From the NCBI RefSeq assembly GCF_024703995.1, contig NZ_JAMXQV010000035.1:46870-110869 (forward strand): DNA of 64,000 nt, read 5' to 3'. The DNA is from Amycolatopsis iheyensis (GTDB lineage Bacteria; Actinomycetota; Actinomycetes; Mycobacteriales; Pseudonocardiaceae). Below the pieces are notes generated by a model. The model did not search any database, was not told where the DNA came from, and was given only the letters and a program-made list of their open reading frames with translations. Positions 10,155 through 18,123 of this stretch are shown here, piece after piece. Position numbers and translations under genes: made by a program. Each line of letters begins with the position of its first letter. Position 1 is the first letter of the stretch.

Positions 10155-11500
10155 GGCGCCGCTGGTTGCCCGCACTCGGGCTGGCGGCCGCGGCCGCCAC
10201 GATCGGCGCGATGTTCGTGATCGCCCCGGCGAACGCGGCGGGCGGCGTGTCCGCGACATTCACGAAGGGGTCCGACTGGGGCACCGGGTACGAGGGCAAG
10301 TACGTGATCGCCAACGGTTCCGGCTCGACGCTGGCGGCGTGGACGGTCGAGTTCGACCTGCCTTCGGGCGCGAAGATCTCGTCGCTGTGGGACGGCAGCT
10401 ACACGGCGTCCGGCCAGCACGTGACGGTGAAGAACTCGTGGAACGGCAACGTCGGCAACGGCGCTTCCGCGAGCTTCGGCTTCAACGTGACGTACTCGGG
10501 TTCGTACACGGCGCCGTCGAACTGCAAGCTGAACGGGGGTTCGTGCACCGCCGGGGGCGCACCCCCGACCACCACACCGCCGCCTACGACGACGCCCCCG
10601 CCCACGACCACCCCGCCGCCGGGCACCGGTGGCAAGGGCGCGCCGTACCTGTACATGGGCTGGGGCAGCCCGCCGAACCCGCAGACGGTGATGAACGCGA
10701 CCGGCGTCAAGTGGTTCACCATGGCGTTCATCAACGCCTCCGGTGGCTGCAACCCGGCGTGGGACAGCAGCCGTCCGCTCTCGGGTAGCGCGGACGCGAA
10801 CGCGATCGCCCAGATCAAGGCGGCGGGCGGCCAGGCCGTCCCGTCGTTCGGCGGCTGGAGCGGCAACAAGCTCGGCCCGAACTGCTCGACGTCCGCCGCA
10901 CTGGCGGGCGCCTACCAGCAGGTGATCAACGCGTACGGGCTGAAGGCGATCGACATCGACATCGAGAACTCCGACGAGTTCGAGAACGAGGCGGTGCAGG
11001 ACCGGATCCTGGGCGCGCTGAAGATCGTCAAGCAGAACAACCCGGGCGTGCAGACGATCCTGACGTTCGGCACGTCGACGACCGGCCCGAACTTCTACGG
11101 CAACCGGCTCATCGACCAGTCGAAGGCCCTCGGCGCGAACGTGGACGTCTACACGATCATGCCGTTCGACTTCGGCGGCGGCTCGAACATGTACCAGAGC
11201 ACGGTGAACGCGGCGAACGGCTTGCGCGACAAGCTGAAGTCGACGTTCGGCTGGAACGACGCCACGGCGTACAGCCACCTGGGCATCTCGGGCATGAACG
11301 GGCTGTCGGACCAGCAGGAGCTGACGGATCTGTCGACGTGGACCCAGATCACGAACTGGGCCAAGTCGAACAAGATCGGCCGGCTGGCGTTCTGGTCGGT
11401 CAACCGCGACCGCGGCTGCCCGGGCGGCGGCGTCCAGGCGGCGTGCAGCGGGATCGCCCAGAACGACTGGGACTTCACCAAGGTGACGGCGGGCTTCTGA
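10151..11500 (+). CDS. Secreted CBM2 chitinase of a divergent GH18 subgroup
   Basis: A 449-residue protein starting at GTG 10151, overlapping the upstream stop by 4 bp. The signal peptide ends near NAAG; the CBM2 module is nearly identical to that of its upstream neighbour. A Pro/Thr linker leads to a shorter catalytic domain (about residues 155-449) beginning PYLYMGW. The GH18 signature is reduced to D268-I-D270-I-E272; the first Asp of DxxDxDxE is a Lys, but the proton-donor Glu is kept. MPFDFGGG and LAFWSVNRDRGCPGG are typical of the small chitinase group with extracellular chitinase/lysozyme annotations. It probably complements the upstream enzyme with a different cleavage mode. Confidence 0.88.
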
Positions 11501-11515
11501 CGTCGTCGTGAAACA

Positions 11516-11552
11516 GGCCTCCTTGCCGGCTCCCCGGGCCGGCAAGGAGGCC
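11516..11552. terminator. Bidirectional terminator between chitinase and dgdA-like gene
   Basis: A perfect 14-bp stem beginning GGCCTCCTTGCCGG closes 16 bp after the chitinase stop and 4 bp from the stop of the convergent aminotransferase, followed by GTTCT. The same stem core recurs at 32224-32264 behind the third chitinase-like gene. Confidence 0.8.
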
Positions 11553-11556
11553 GTTC

Positions 11557-12858
11557 TCAGGCCAGCTTGACGGCGTCCCCGATCGCCTGGTCCAAAATGG
11601 ACACCCCGAGCGTGATCTCCTCTTCGGACGCCGTCAGGGGCGGCGCGATCCGGAACACCCCGCCCATCCCGGGCAGCTGCACGATGTTCATGTGCAGCCC
11701 CAGTTCGAGGCAGCGCTGCGTGACCCGCGCGCCCAGCTCGTCGGAGCTGCGCTTGGTTTCCCGGTCCACCACCAGCTCCAGCCCGGCCAGCAGGCCGCGC
11801 CCACGGATGTCGCCGACGACCTCGTGCCGGGAAGCGATCTCCTCCAGGCCCCGGCGCAGCAATGCGCCCAGTTCGAGCGCTCGCGCGTCGAGGCGGTCGC
11901 GGGTCAGGACGTCCAGCACCGTGTTGCCGACCGCCGCCGGGAGCGGGTCCGACACGTGCGTCGTGAAGAACAGGAACCCGCGGTCGTGCGCTTCCTGCTC
12001 GATCTCCGCGCTGGTCAGCACCGCGGCGAGCGGCAGGCCCGCGCCGAGCGTCTTCGACAGCGTCAGGATGTCGGGGACGACGCCGTCGCGTTCGAACGCG
12101 TACCAGTTCCCGGTGCGGCACAACCCCGTCTGGGCTTCGTCGAGGATCAGCAGCATCCCGCGCTCGCGGCACTTTTCGGCCAGCGCGGCGAAGTAGCCGG
12201 GCGGCGGCTCGATGATCCCGCCGGAACTGAGGATCGGCTCGGCCAGGAACGCGGCCAGGCTGCCGACCGACTGCGCGTCGATCAGCTCGAACCCGAAGTC
12301 CAGCTGGCGGCGCCAGTCCAGCTCGCCGGCAGCGTCGGTGAAGTCCGGGCGGTACGCGTTCGGCGCCGGGATGGCGAAGTTGCCGGGCGCGGCCGGACCG
12401 TAGCCCTTGCGGCCCGCGCTGTAGGTCGCGCTCGCCGCCGCCTGCGTCATGCCGTGCCAGGACCGCGCGAACGAGACGATCTCGTGCTTGCCGGTGACCA
12501 GCTTGGCCATCCGGACGGCTGCCTCGTTCGACTCGGCGCCCGTGGTCAGCAGCAGCGCCTTCTCCAGCGGCGCCGGCAGCGTCTCGGCCAGCCGCCGCGC
12601 CAGGTCGACGACCGGGCGGCTGAGCATGCCACTGAAGAGGTGGTCGAGCCGGCCCACCTGCCGCCGGACGGTCTCGACGATTTCGGGGTGCGCGTGTCCG
12701 AGGATGGCGCTCATCTGGCCGGACGTGAAGTCCAGGATCCGGCGGCCGTCCTCGGTGAAGACGAAGCTGCCTTCGGCGTGGTCGATGATCTCGTGGGTGA
12801 AGGCGCCGCCGTACCGCACGAGGTGCCGGTCGACGTCGGCCCAGAAGGTGTCAGCCAT
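11557..12858 (-). CDS. dgdA: 2,2-Dialkylglycine decarboxylase (class III aminotransferase)
   Basis: A 433-residue PLP enzyme that decarboxylates and transaminates 2,2-dialkylglycines such as 2-aminoisobutyrate or isovaline. It follows the Burkholderia cepacia enzyme, as I remember it, closely throughout: HLVRYGG near the N-terminus, ILDFTSGQMSAILGH, LDHLFSGMLSRPVVDLA, TTGAESNEAA, SWHGMTQAAASATYSAGRKG, AEPILSSGGII, DEAQTG, the PLP-lysine motif LSKTLGAG near residue 270, TTHVSDPLPAA, and NIVQLPGMGGVFRIAPPLT. It is divergent from a LysR gene, as in Burkholderia where dgdR represses dgdA. General omega-transaminase activity is the alternative, but the motif match favours the decarboxylase. Confidence 0.85.
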   Translation of the reverse strand: MADTFWADVDRHLVRYGGAFTHEIIDHAEGSFVFTEDGRRILDFTSGQMSAILGHAHPEIVETVRRQVGRLDHLFSGMLSRPVVDLARRLAETLPAPLEKALLLTTGAESNEAAVRMAKLVTGKHEIVSFARSWHGMTQAAASATYSAGRKGYGPAAPGNFAIPAPNAYRPDFTDAAGELDWRRQLDFGFELIDAQSVGSLAAFLAEPILSSGGIIEPPPGYFAALAEKCRERGMLLILDEAQTGLCRTGNWYAFERDGVVPDILTLSKTLGAGLPLAAVLTSAEIEQEAHDRGFLFFTTHVSDPLPAAVGNTVLDVLTRDRLDARALELGALLRRGLEEIASRHEVVGDIRGRGLLAGLELVVDRETKRSSDELGARVTQRCLELGLHMNIVQLPGMGGVFRIAPPLTASEEEITLGVSILDQAIGDAVKLA

Positions 12859-12914
12859 GCCATCGACGGTAAGGCCGCACCGAGCGACACGTCCATCTCA
12901 CAATTCTGACTGTC

Positions 12915-12935
12915 TTGTTCGGATCTTCCGTACAA
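12915..12935. promoter_or_regulatory. LysR-type operator between dgdA-like gene and its regulator
   Basis: TTGTTCGGA and TCCGTACAA form 9-bp arms with one mismatch around TCT. The site fits the T-N11-A dyad bound by LysR regulators and ends 10 bp before the regulator start codon, so autoregulation is likely. Confidence 0.5.
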
Positions 12936-12945
12936 CAATGGGTGG

Positions 12946-13863
12946 ATGTTGAACCCGTGGCGCCTGCGGCTCCTGAGCCGGCTCGACACGCTGGGCACGG
13001 TCCGCGCGGTGGCGCAGGACGCGAACCTGAGCGCGTCGAGCGTGTCGCAGCAGCTGGCGGTGCTCGAGGCGGAAACCCGCACCCAGCTGCTGGAACGCAC
13101 CGGCCGCCGGGTCCGGCTGACGCCGGCGGGGCTGATGCTGGCCCGCCGGGCGCGGACGATCCTCGACCACATGGACGCGGTCGAGGCCGAGCTGAGGAGC
13201 CTCGGCGAGGAGCCGGTCGGCCAGGTGCGGCTGGGGGCGTTCCAGAGCGCGATCCACACGATGGCGGTCCCGGCGGTGACCCGGCTGGCCGGGGAGTACC
13301 CGCACCTGGAGATCGAGCTGCTGGAGCTGGAGCCCCACGAGAGCATCCCGGCCCTCCGCGGCGGCGACGCGGACGTGATCATCACGACGACGGACTTCGT
13401 CGAGCTGCCCCTGGGCGCCGACCTGGACATCGTCCCGCTGGCGACGGACCCGATCGTCCTGGTCTCGTCGGGCGAGGTCCCCCGGGGTCCGGCGGTGTTG
13501 TCGGCGTACGCGGACGCGCCGTGGGCGCTGGACGTTTCGCAGTCGTACATGGCGAACCTGACGCTGCGGCTGTGCCGCGAGTCGGGCTTCGAGCCGCGGG
13601 TGGTGTGCCGGTTCAGCAACTACTTGATGACCCTGCAGCACGTGGAGGCGGGACTGTCGATCGCGCTGCTGCCGGGCCTGGCGGTGGACCGCCGGTACCG
13701 GGTGACAACCCGGCCACTGGCAACACCGCTGACCCGCACGATCGCGGCGGTGGTGCGACGCGGGACGCCGTTGCGCGCGGGGGTGAACGTGGTGCTCGAA
13801 GCGTTGCGGCAGCAGCCGGACCTGCCCGCACTGGCCGAATGGTCCGGGGACGGCGCAGACTGA
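12946..13863 (+). CDS. LysR-family transcriptional regulator (dgdR-like)
   Basis: A 305-residue LysR regulator: N-terminal winged HTH (residues 3-60, LSRLDTLGTVRAVAQDANLSASSVSQQLAVLEAE) and C-terminal two-lobed co-inducer domain (about 90-290). It is divergent from the dialkylglycine decarboxylase gene with 87 bp between, the classical LysR arrangement. The stop lies only 4 bp before the hypF start, so hypF may be read from this promoter. The effector is not known; a dialkylglycine is inferred from context. Confidence 0.85.
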   Translation: MLNPWRLRLLSRLDTLGTVRAVAQDANLSASSVSQQLAVLEAETRTQLLERTGRRVRLTPAGLMLARRARTILDHMDAVEAELRSLGEEPVGQVRLGAFQSAIHTMAVPAVTRLAGEYPHLEIELLELEPHESIPALRGGDADVIITTTDFVELPLGADLDIVPLATDPIVLVSSGEVPRGPAVLSAYADAPWALDVSQSYMANLTLRLCRESGFEPRVVCRFSNYLMTLQHVEAGLSIALLPGLAVDRRYRVTTRPLATPLTRTIAAVVRRGTPLRAGVNVVLEALRQQPDLPALAEWSGDGAD

Positions 13864-13867
13864 TCGG

Positions 13868-16027
13868 GTGCGGGTGGCGATCAGGGTCACCGGGGTGGTT
13901 CAGGGCGTGGGGTTCCGGCCTTTCGTCCATCGGCTCGCGCGGGGGCTCGGGGGCTTCGTCGGCAACGACGGGCGCGGTGTGTTCATCGAGGTCGAGGGGA
14001 CGAGCGCGCAGATCACCGCCTTCGTCGACGCGCTTAAGAAACCCCCGCCGCTGGCCGTGCTCGACGACGTCCGCGTCAGGGAGGTTCCCGAGCGCGGGGA
14101 GACCGGGTTCCGGATCCTCGAGAGTCCGCGCGACGGCGCCGCCGACACGCTGGTCTCCGCCGACTCCGCCACCTGCGATGACTGCCTCGCGGAACTCGGA
14201 GACCCCCAGGACCGGCGGTACCGGTACCCCTTCGTCAACTGCACCAACTGCGGGCCGCGGTTCACGATCGTCCGCGGGGTGCCTTACGACCGGCCGTTCA
14301 CCACCATGGCCGGCTTCGCCATGTGCGCCGACTGCAAGCAGGAGTACGAAGACCCCGCTGACCGGCGGTTCCACGCCCAACCCGTCTGCTGTCCGGCCTG
14401 CGGGCCCACACTGCGGTTCGAACCCGGCGGTGGCGAGCCATTGGAAGCCGCGGCGAAAGCGCTGCGGGAAGGTGCGGTTGTCGCGGTGAAAGGGCTCGGT
14501 GGGTATCACCTCGCCGTCGGGGCGCGGCACGAAGCAGCTGCGAAGGCGTTGAGAGCCAGGAAACATCGTGAGGACAAGCCCTTCGCCGTGATGGTCGCCG
14601 ATCTGGGGCAGGCGAGGGAACTTGCCGAGGTCGATGCGAAAGCCGAGGAAGTGCTCAGTGACCGGCGACGGCCCATCGTGCTACTGCCCTCCAGGAAGAA
14701 CCTCGCGGAAGCCGTCGCGCCCGGGAACCGGCGGATCGGGGTCATGCTGCCCTACACCCCGCTCCACCACCTGCTCCTCGAACGCACCGGGCCCATCGTC
14801 CTGACCAGCGCCAACGTCTCCGACGAGCCCATCGTCCACCGCGACGAAGACCTGTACCGGCTCAAGGACATCGCCGACGCCTTCCTCACCCACGACCGGC
14901 CGATCCACACCAGGACCGATGACTCCGTGGTGCGCATGGACCGAGGGAAGGCGCAGCTCCAGCGGCGTTCACGCGGCTACGCGCCCGAGCCGGTCCGCCT
15001 CGAAACAACGCAGCACCTGCTCGGCTGCGGCGCCGAGCTCAAGAACACCTTCTGCCTCGCCAAAGGCCACCACGCCTTCCTCTCCCACCACATCGGCGAC
15101 CTCGAAAACTACGAGACCTTCAAGGCCTTCACCGACGGCATCGAGCACTTCAAACGCCTCTTCGCCGTCGACCCCACGCTGATCGCGCACGACCTGCACC
15201 CCGAGTACCTCTCCACGAAGTACGCGCTCGAGCAGGACGTCGACCTCCTCGGCGTCCAGCACCACCACGCCCACATCGCCGCTTGCCTCGCCGACAACGA
15301 CCACCACGAGCCCGTGCTCGGCGTGGCCTTCGACGGCACCGGCTTCGGTCCCGACGGCACCATCTGGGGTGGCGAGTTCCTGCTCGCCGACCTCGCGAGC
15401 TACCGGCGGCTCACCCACCTCAAAGAAGTGGCCATGCCTGGTGGCGCCCAAGCCATCCGGCAGCCCTGGCGAATGGCCGCGTCCTATCTGGACGAACTGG
15501 GGTGGCCCGCGCGGGAGGACATCGTCAAGCTCAAGCGCAGCGGCCTCAACTCACCCCTGACCTCCAGCGCCGGCCGCCTCTTCGACGCCGCCGCCGCGCT
15601 GCTCGGCGTCCGGGACACCGTCAACTACGAAGGGCAGGCCGCCATCGAGCTGGAACAGCTGGCCGACCCCGGCGAGAAGTCCGCCTACGAAGCGCGGATC
15701 GACACCGAAGTCCACGGAGAGGACCTCATCGCCGCCCTCCTGGACGACGACAGCGCCAATGCCAAGAGGGCCGCGCGGTTCCACAACGGGGTCGCCCGAG
15801 CAATCGTCGACACCTGTGACCGGCTGAGGGACCACAGCACCACCGTCGCGCTCTCCGGTGGCGTCTTCCAGAATGTCCTCCTGCTCGACCGGACCGTGGA
15901 AAACCTGGAACGAAGAGGCTTCCGCGTGCTGACGCACCGGCAGGTGCCCACCAACGACGGCGGGATCAGCTTCGGTCAGGTCGCCGTAGCCAGTCGCGCC
16001 ACTCGGCCATCCCGTCACCTCTGGTAG
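13868..16027 (+). CDS. hypF: Hydrogenase maturation carbamoyltransferase HypF
   Basis: A 719-residue HypF that converts carbamoyl phosphate to the thiocarbamate on HypE, source of the cyanide ligands of the NiFe site. Domain order is complete: acylphosphatase (residues 1-90, VQGVGFRPFVHRLA), paired zinc fingers (CDDC...CTNCGPRF and CADC...CCPACGP, about 105-180), YrdC-like (about 190-370), and Kae1-like C-terminal domain with HHHAHIAACL. It is on the + strand, outside the main hydrogenase run, 4 bp behind a LysR gene. Its last 62 bp overlap hypB convergently, giving a short unusual C-terminal tail (SRATRPSRHLW). Start GTG 13868. Confidence 0.93.
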   Translation: MRVAIRVTGVVQGVGFRPFVHRLARGLGGFVGNDGRGVFIEVEGTSAQITAFVDALKKPPPLAVLDDVRVREVPERGETGFRILESPRDGAADTLVSADSATCDDCLAELGDPQDRRYRYPFVNCTNCGPRFTIVRGVPYDRPFTTMAGFAMCADCKQEYEDPADRRFHAQPVCCPACGPTLRFEPGGGEPLEAAAKALREGAVVAVKGLGGYHLAVGARHEAAAKALRARKHREDKPFAVMVADLGQARELAEVDAKAEEVLSDRRRPIVLLPSRKNLAEAVAPGNRRIGVMLPYTPLHHLLLERTGPIVLTSANVSDEPIVHRDEDLYRLKDIADAFLTHDRPIHTRTDDSVVRMDRGKAQLQRRSRGYAPEPVRLETTQHLLGCGAELKNTFCLAKGHHAFLSHHIGDLENYETFKAFTDGIEHFKRLFAVDPTLIAHDLHPEYLSTKYALEQDVDLLGVQHHHAHIAACLADNDHHEPVLGVAFDGTGFGPDGTIWGGEFLLADLASYRRLTHLKEVAMPGGAQAIRQPWRMAASYLDELGWPAREDIVKLKRSGLNSPLTSSAGRLFDAAAALLGVRDTVNYEGQAAIELEQLADPGEKSAYEARIDTEVHGEDLIAALLDDDSANAKRAARFHNGVARAIVDTCDRLRDHSTTVALSGGVFQNVLLLDRTVENLERRGFRVLTHRQVPTNDGGISFGQVAVASRATRPSRHLW

Positions 16028-16661
16028 CGCTGATCCGGAGCACGGCAGCCGACCGGTTCACCCGGCGGACGTCCCGCTCGAACTCCGCGACGTCGAAGTC
16101 GACGTACGGCAGCAGGTCGATCTTGTTCAGCAGCACCAGGTCCGTCGCGGCGAACATGTGCGGGTACTTCACCGGCTTCCCGGGTCCCTCGGTCACCGAC
16201 AGGATCACCACGCGCGCCGCCTCGCCGAGGTCGAACAGCGCCGGGCAGACCAGGTTGCCGACGTTCTCGATGAACAACGTCGAGCCCTGCGTCAGCGACA
16301 GCGAATGGAGCGCCCGGTGCACCATCGACGCGTCCAGGTGGCAGCCGGCGCCGGTGTTGATCTGCACCACCGGTGCGCCGGTGGCCTTGATGCGCTCGGC
16401 ATCGAGAAGCGTCTCCTGATCGCCCTCGATCACCGCGCACGGCGTGTCCGAAAAACCGATCGTCCGCTCCAGCAGTGTCGTCTTCCCAGCGCCGGGTGAA
16501 CTCATCAGGTTGATCGCGAAGACACCGGAAGAACTCAAATGCGTCCGGTTGTGTGACGCCAGTTCGTCGTTCTTCGCCAGGATGTCCTGCTCCAGCACCA
16601 CGGTGTGCGTTCGATCCGTGATCCGGACCGCCGAATCCGAGCAACCGCAGGTGTCACACAT
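15966..16661 (-). CDS. hypB: Hydrogenase nickel incorporation GTPase HypB
   Basis: A 231-residue GTPase that drives nickel insertion into the large subunit with HypA. The N-terminal CDTCGC is a high-affinity nickel-binding motif. The P-loop is SSPGAGKTTLLE, followed by EGDQET, NTGAGCHLDA (metal-binding Cys/His of the G domain), ENVGNLVCPA and the NKID specificity motif. The ATG at 16661 lies 8 bp inside hypA; the frame is open further upstream only because hypA occupies another frame. It is the last gene of the hydrogenase run and converges on hypF. Confidence 0.95.
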   Translation of the reverse strand: MCDTCGCSDSAVRITDRTHTVVLEQDILAKNDELASHNRTHLSSSGVFAINLMSSPGAGKTTLLERTIGFSDTPCAVIEGDQETLLDAERIKATGAPVVQINTGAGCHLDASMVHRALHSLSLTQGSTLFIENVGNLVCPALFDLGEAARVVILSVTEGPGKPVKYPHMFAATDLVLLNKIDLLPYVDFDVAEFERDVRRVNRSAAVLRISATRGDGMAEWRDWLRRPDRS

Positions 16662-16989
16662 GGCTGACCTCCACCGAGGTGATGCGCAGTTCCCGCCCCG
16701 CCAGCACCGCGACGTCGGCGCTGCCGCACGGGCACAGCAGGATGAAGTCGTCGAGGGTGAACTCGTCGCCGCAGTCGCGGCACCGCGCCCGCCCGGACGG
16801 TTCGGCGATGTCCAGCCGGGCGCCTTCCAGGGACGTTCCGGCACACAGGACGTCGAAGCAGAACCGGACGCTGTCCGGCACCACGCCCGACAGCCGCCCG
16901 ATCTCCAGCCGGACGCACGACACCGCCGCCTCGCCGAGGCGGGTGACGATCGCGTCGACGACCGACTGCGTGATGGCCATTTCGTGCAC
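16654..16989 (-). CDS. hypA: Hydrogenase nickel metallochaperone HypA
   Basis: A 111-residue HypA. The MHEMAITQSVVDA start has the obligatory His2 nickel ligand, and a zinc site is formed by CRDCGDEF and, after a short loop, LCPCGSADV. The second half of the zinc knuckle reads C-P-C rather than the usual CPxC, so one residue is missing from the common motif; I believe this is normal for several actinobacterial HypA. It overlaps hypB by 8 bp. A 20-bp-arm inverted repeat lies between it and hypE. Confidence 0.92.
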   Translation of the reverse strand: MHEMAITQSVVDAIVTRLGEAAVSCVRLEIGRLSGVVPDSVRFCFDVLCAGTSLEGARLDIAEPSGRARCRDCGDEFTLDDFILLCPCGSADVAVLAGRELRITSVEVSHV

Positions 16990-17002
16990 GTGGTCACCTC
17001 CT

Positions 17003-17044
17003 CGTGAGTGTTTAGGGCGGTTCTAACCGCCCTAAACACTCACG
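17003..17044. repeat. Perfect 20-bp-arm inverted repeat between hypE and hypA
   Basis: Arms 17003-17022 and 17025-17044 are exactly complementary (CGTGAGTGTTTAGGGCGGTT and its reverse complement), with only CT between. It fills nearly all of the only sizeable gap in the hydrogenase run. No T-run follows on the - strand, so it may be an RNA-processing or attenuator hairpin, or a dispersed repeat element, rather than a plain terminator. Confidence 0.85.
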
Positions 17045-17046
17045 AC

Positions 17047-18123
17047 CTAGCAGATCCTCGGCAGCGGGTCCCCGACCAGCAGGTCCACGATCCGGGTGCC
17101 GCCGAACGTCGTGTTCAGCAGGACGATGCCGGGCGGGTCGTCGGCGATCCGGCCGATCACCGCCGCGTCCGCGCCCAGTGGGTGCGCGCGCAACGCGGCC
17201 AGGGCGTCGGAAGCCTGTGCGCCGTCGACCACGACCACGATCCGGGCTTCGCAGGCGACGTACAGCGGGTCGATGCCCAGCAGCTCCGACGCGCCGCGGA
17301 CCTCCTCCCGCACCGGGACGGCCTGCTCGTCGACGACCACGGCGACCTCGGCGGCCTTCGCGATCTCGTTGAGGATCGTCGCGACGCCGCCGCGGGTCGC
17401 GTCGCGCATCGCGCGCACGCCGGGGACCGCGGCGAGCAGCCCGGCGACCAGGTCGTGCACCGGCGCCGTGTCGGACGCGAGGTCGGCGTCGATGTCCAGC
17501 TCGCCGCGGGCCAGCATGATCGTGACGCCGTGGTCGCCGATCGGCCCGGAGACGAGGACGGCGTCTCCGGGCTTCACGGTGGCCACGCCGAGGCCCGTGC
17601 GGATGAGCACCCCGACCCCGGCCGTGTTGACGTACACGCCGTCGGCCTTGCCGCGTTGGACGACTTTCGTGTCGCCGGTGACGATCTGGACGCCCGCGGC
17701 GGCGGCCGCCGTCTTCATCGAGTCGACGATCTTCAGCAGGTCCTCGACGTGAAAGCCTTCTTCGAGGATGAACCCGGCGGTGAGGTACAACGGCCGCGCG
17801 CCGGACACGGCGAGGTCGTTGACCGTGCCGTTGATCGCCAGGTCGCCGATGTTCCCGCCGGGGAAGAACAGCGGCGAGACGACGTAGGAGTCCGTGGTCA
17901 ACGCGAGCCGCGCGTCGCCGATCGTCAGCGAGGCCGCGTCTTCGAGCGGTTCGAGCAGCGGGTTGCGGAACGCGTCGAGGAACACCGCCTCGATCAGCGT
18001 GTGCGTCGACTTGCCGCCCGCGCCGTGCGACAGCGTGATGCGCTCTTCCCGCACCTTCGCACGCCGGCGCCGGGCGCGTTCGATGCGGTCGAGGACCTGC
18101 TGCTCGCGTTCGGTGGTGGTCAT
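17047..18123 (-). CDS. hypE: Hydrogenase maturation protein HypE (thiocarboxamide dehydratase)
   Basis: A 358-residue HypE of the PurM-like ATPase family, which dehydrates its carbamoylated C-terminal Cys to a thiocyanate and passes CN to the iron. Visible are LSHGAGGKSTHTLIE, TTDSYVVSPLFFPGGNIGDLAINGTVNDLAVSGA, VTGDTKVV, RDATRGGVATILNEIA, and the essential C-terminal end PRIC. The ATG at 18123 overlaps hypD by 4 bp. The N-terminus carries an extra basic segment of about 27 residues (EREQQVLDRIERARRRRAKV) before the conserved core. Confidence 0.95.
   Translation of the reverse strand: MTTTEREQQVLDRIERARRRRAKVREERITLSHGAGGKSTHTLIEAVFLDAFRNPLLEPLEDAASLTIGDARLALTTDSYVVSPLFFPGGNIGDLAINGTVNDLAVSGARPLYLTAGFILEEGFHVEDLLKIVDSMKTAAAAAGVQIVTGDTKVVQRGKADGVYVNTAGVGVLIRTGLGVATVKPGDAVLVSGPIGDHGVTIMLARGELDIDADLASDTAPVHDLVAGLLAAVPGVRAMRDATRGGVATILNEIAKAAEVAVVVDEQAVPVREEVRGASELLGIDPLYVACEARIVVVVDGAQASDALAALRAHPLGADAAVIGRIADDPPGIVLLNTTFGGTRIVDLLVGDPLPRIC

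Noticed and set aside
15966..17039. 357-codon frame giving HypB a long N-terminal extension
   Set aside because: The upstream part is hypA read in another frame; HypB begins at CDTCGC-bearing ATG 16661 with normal length.
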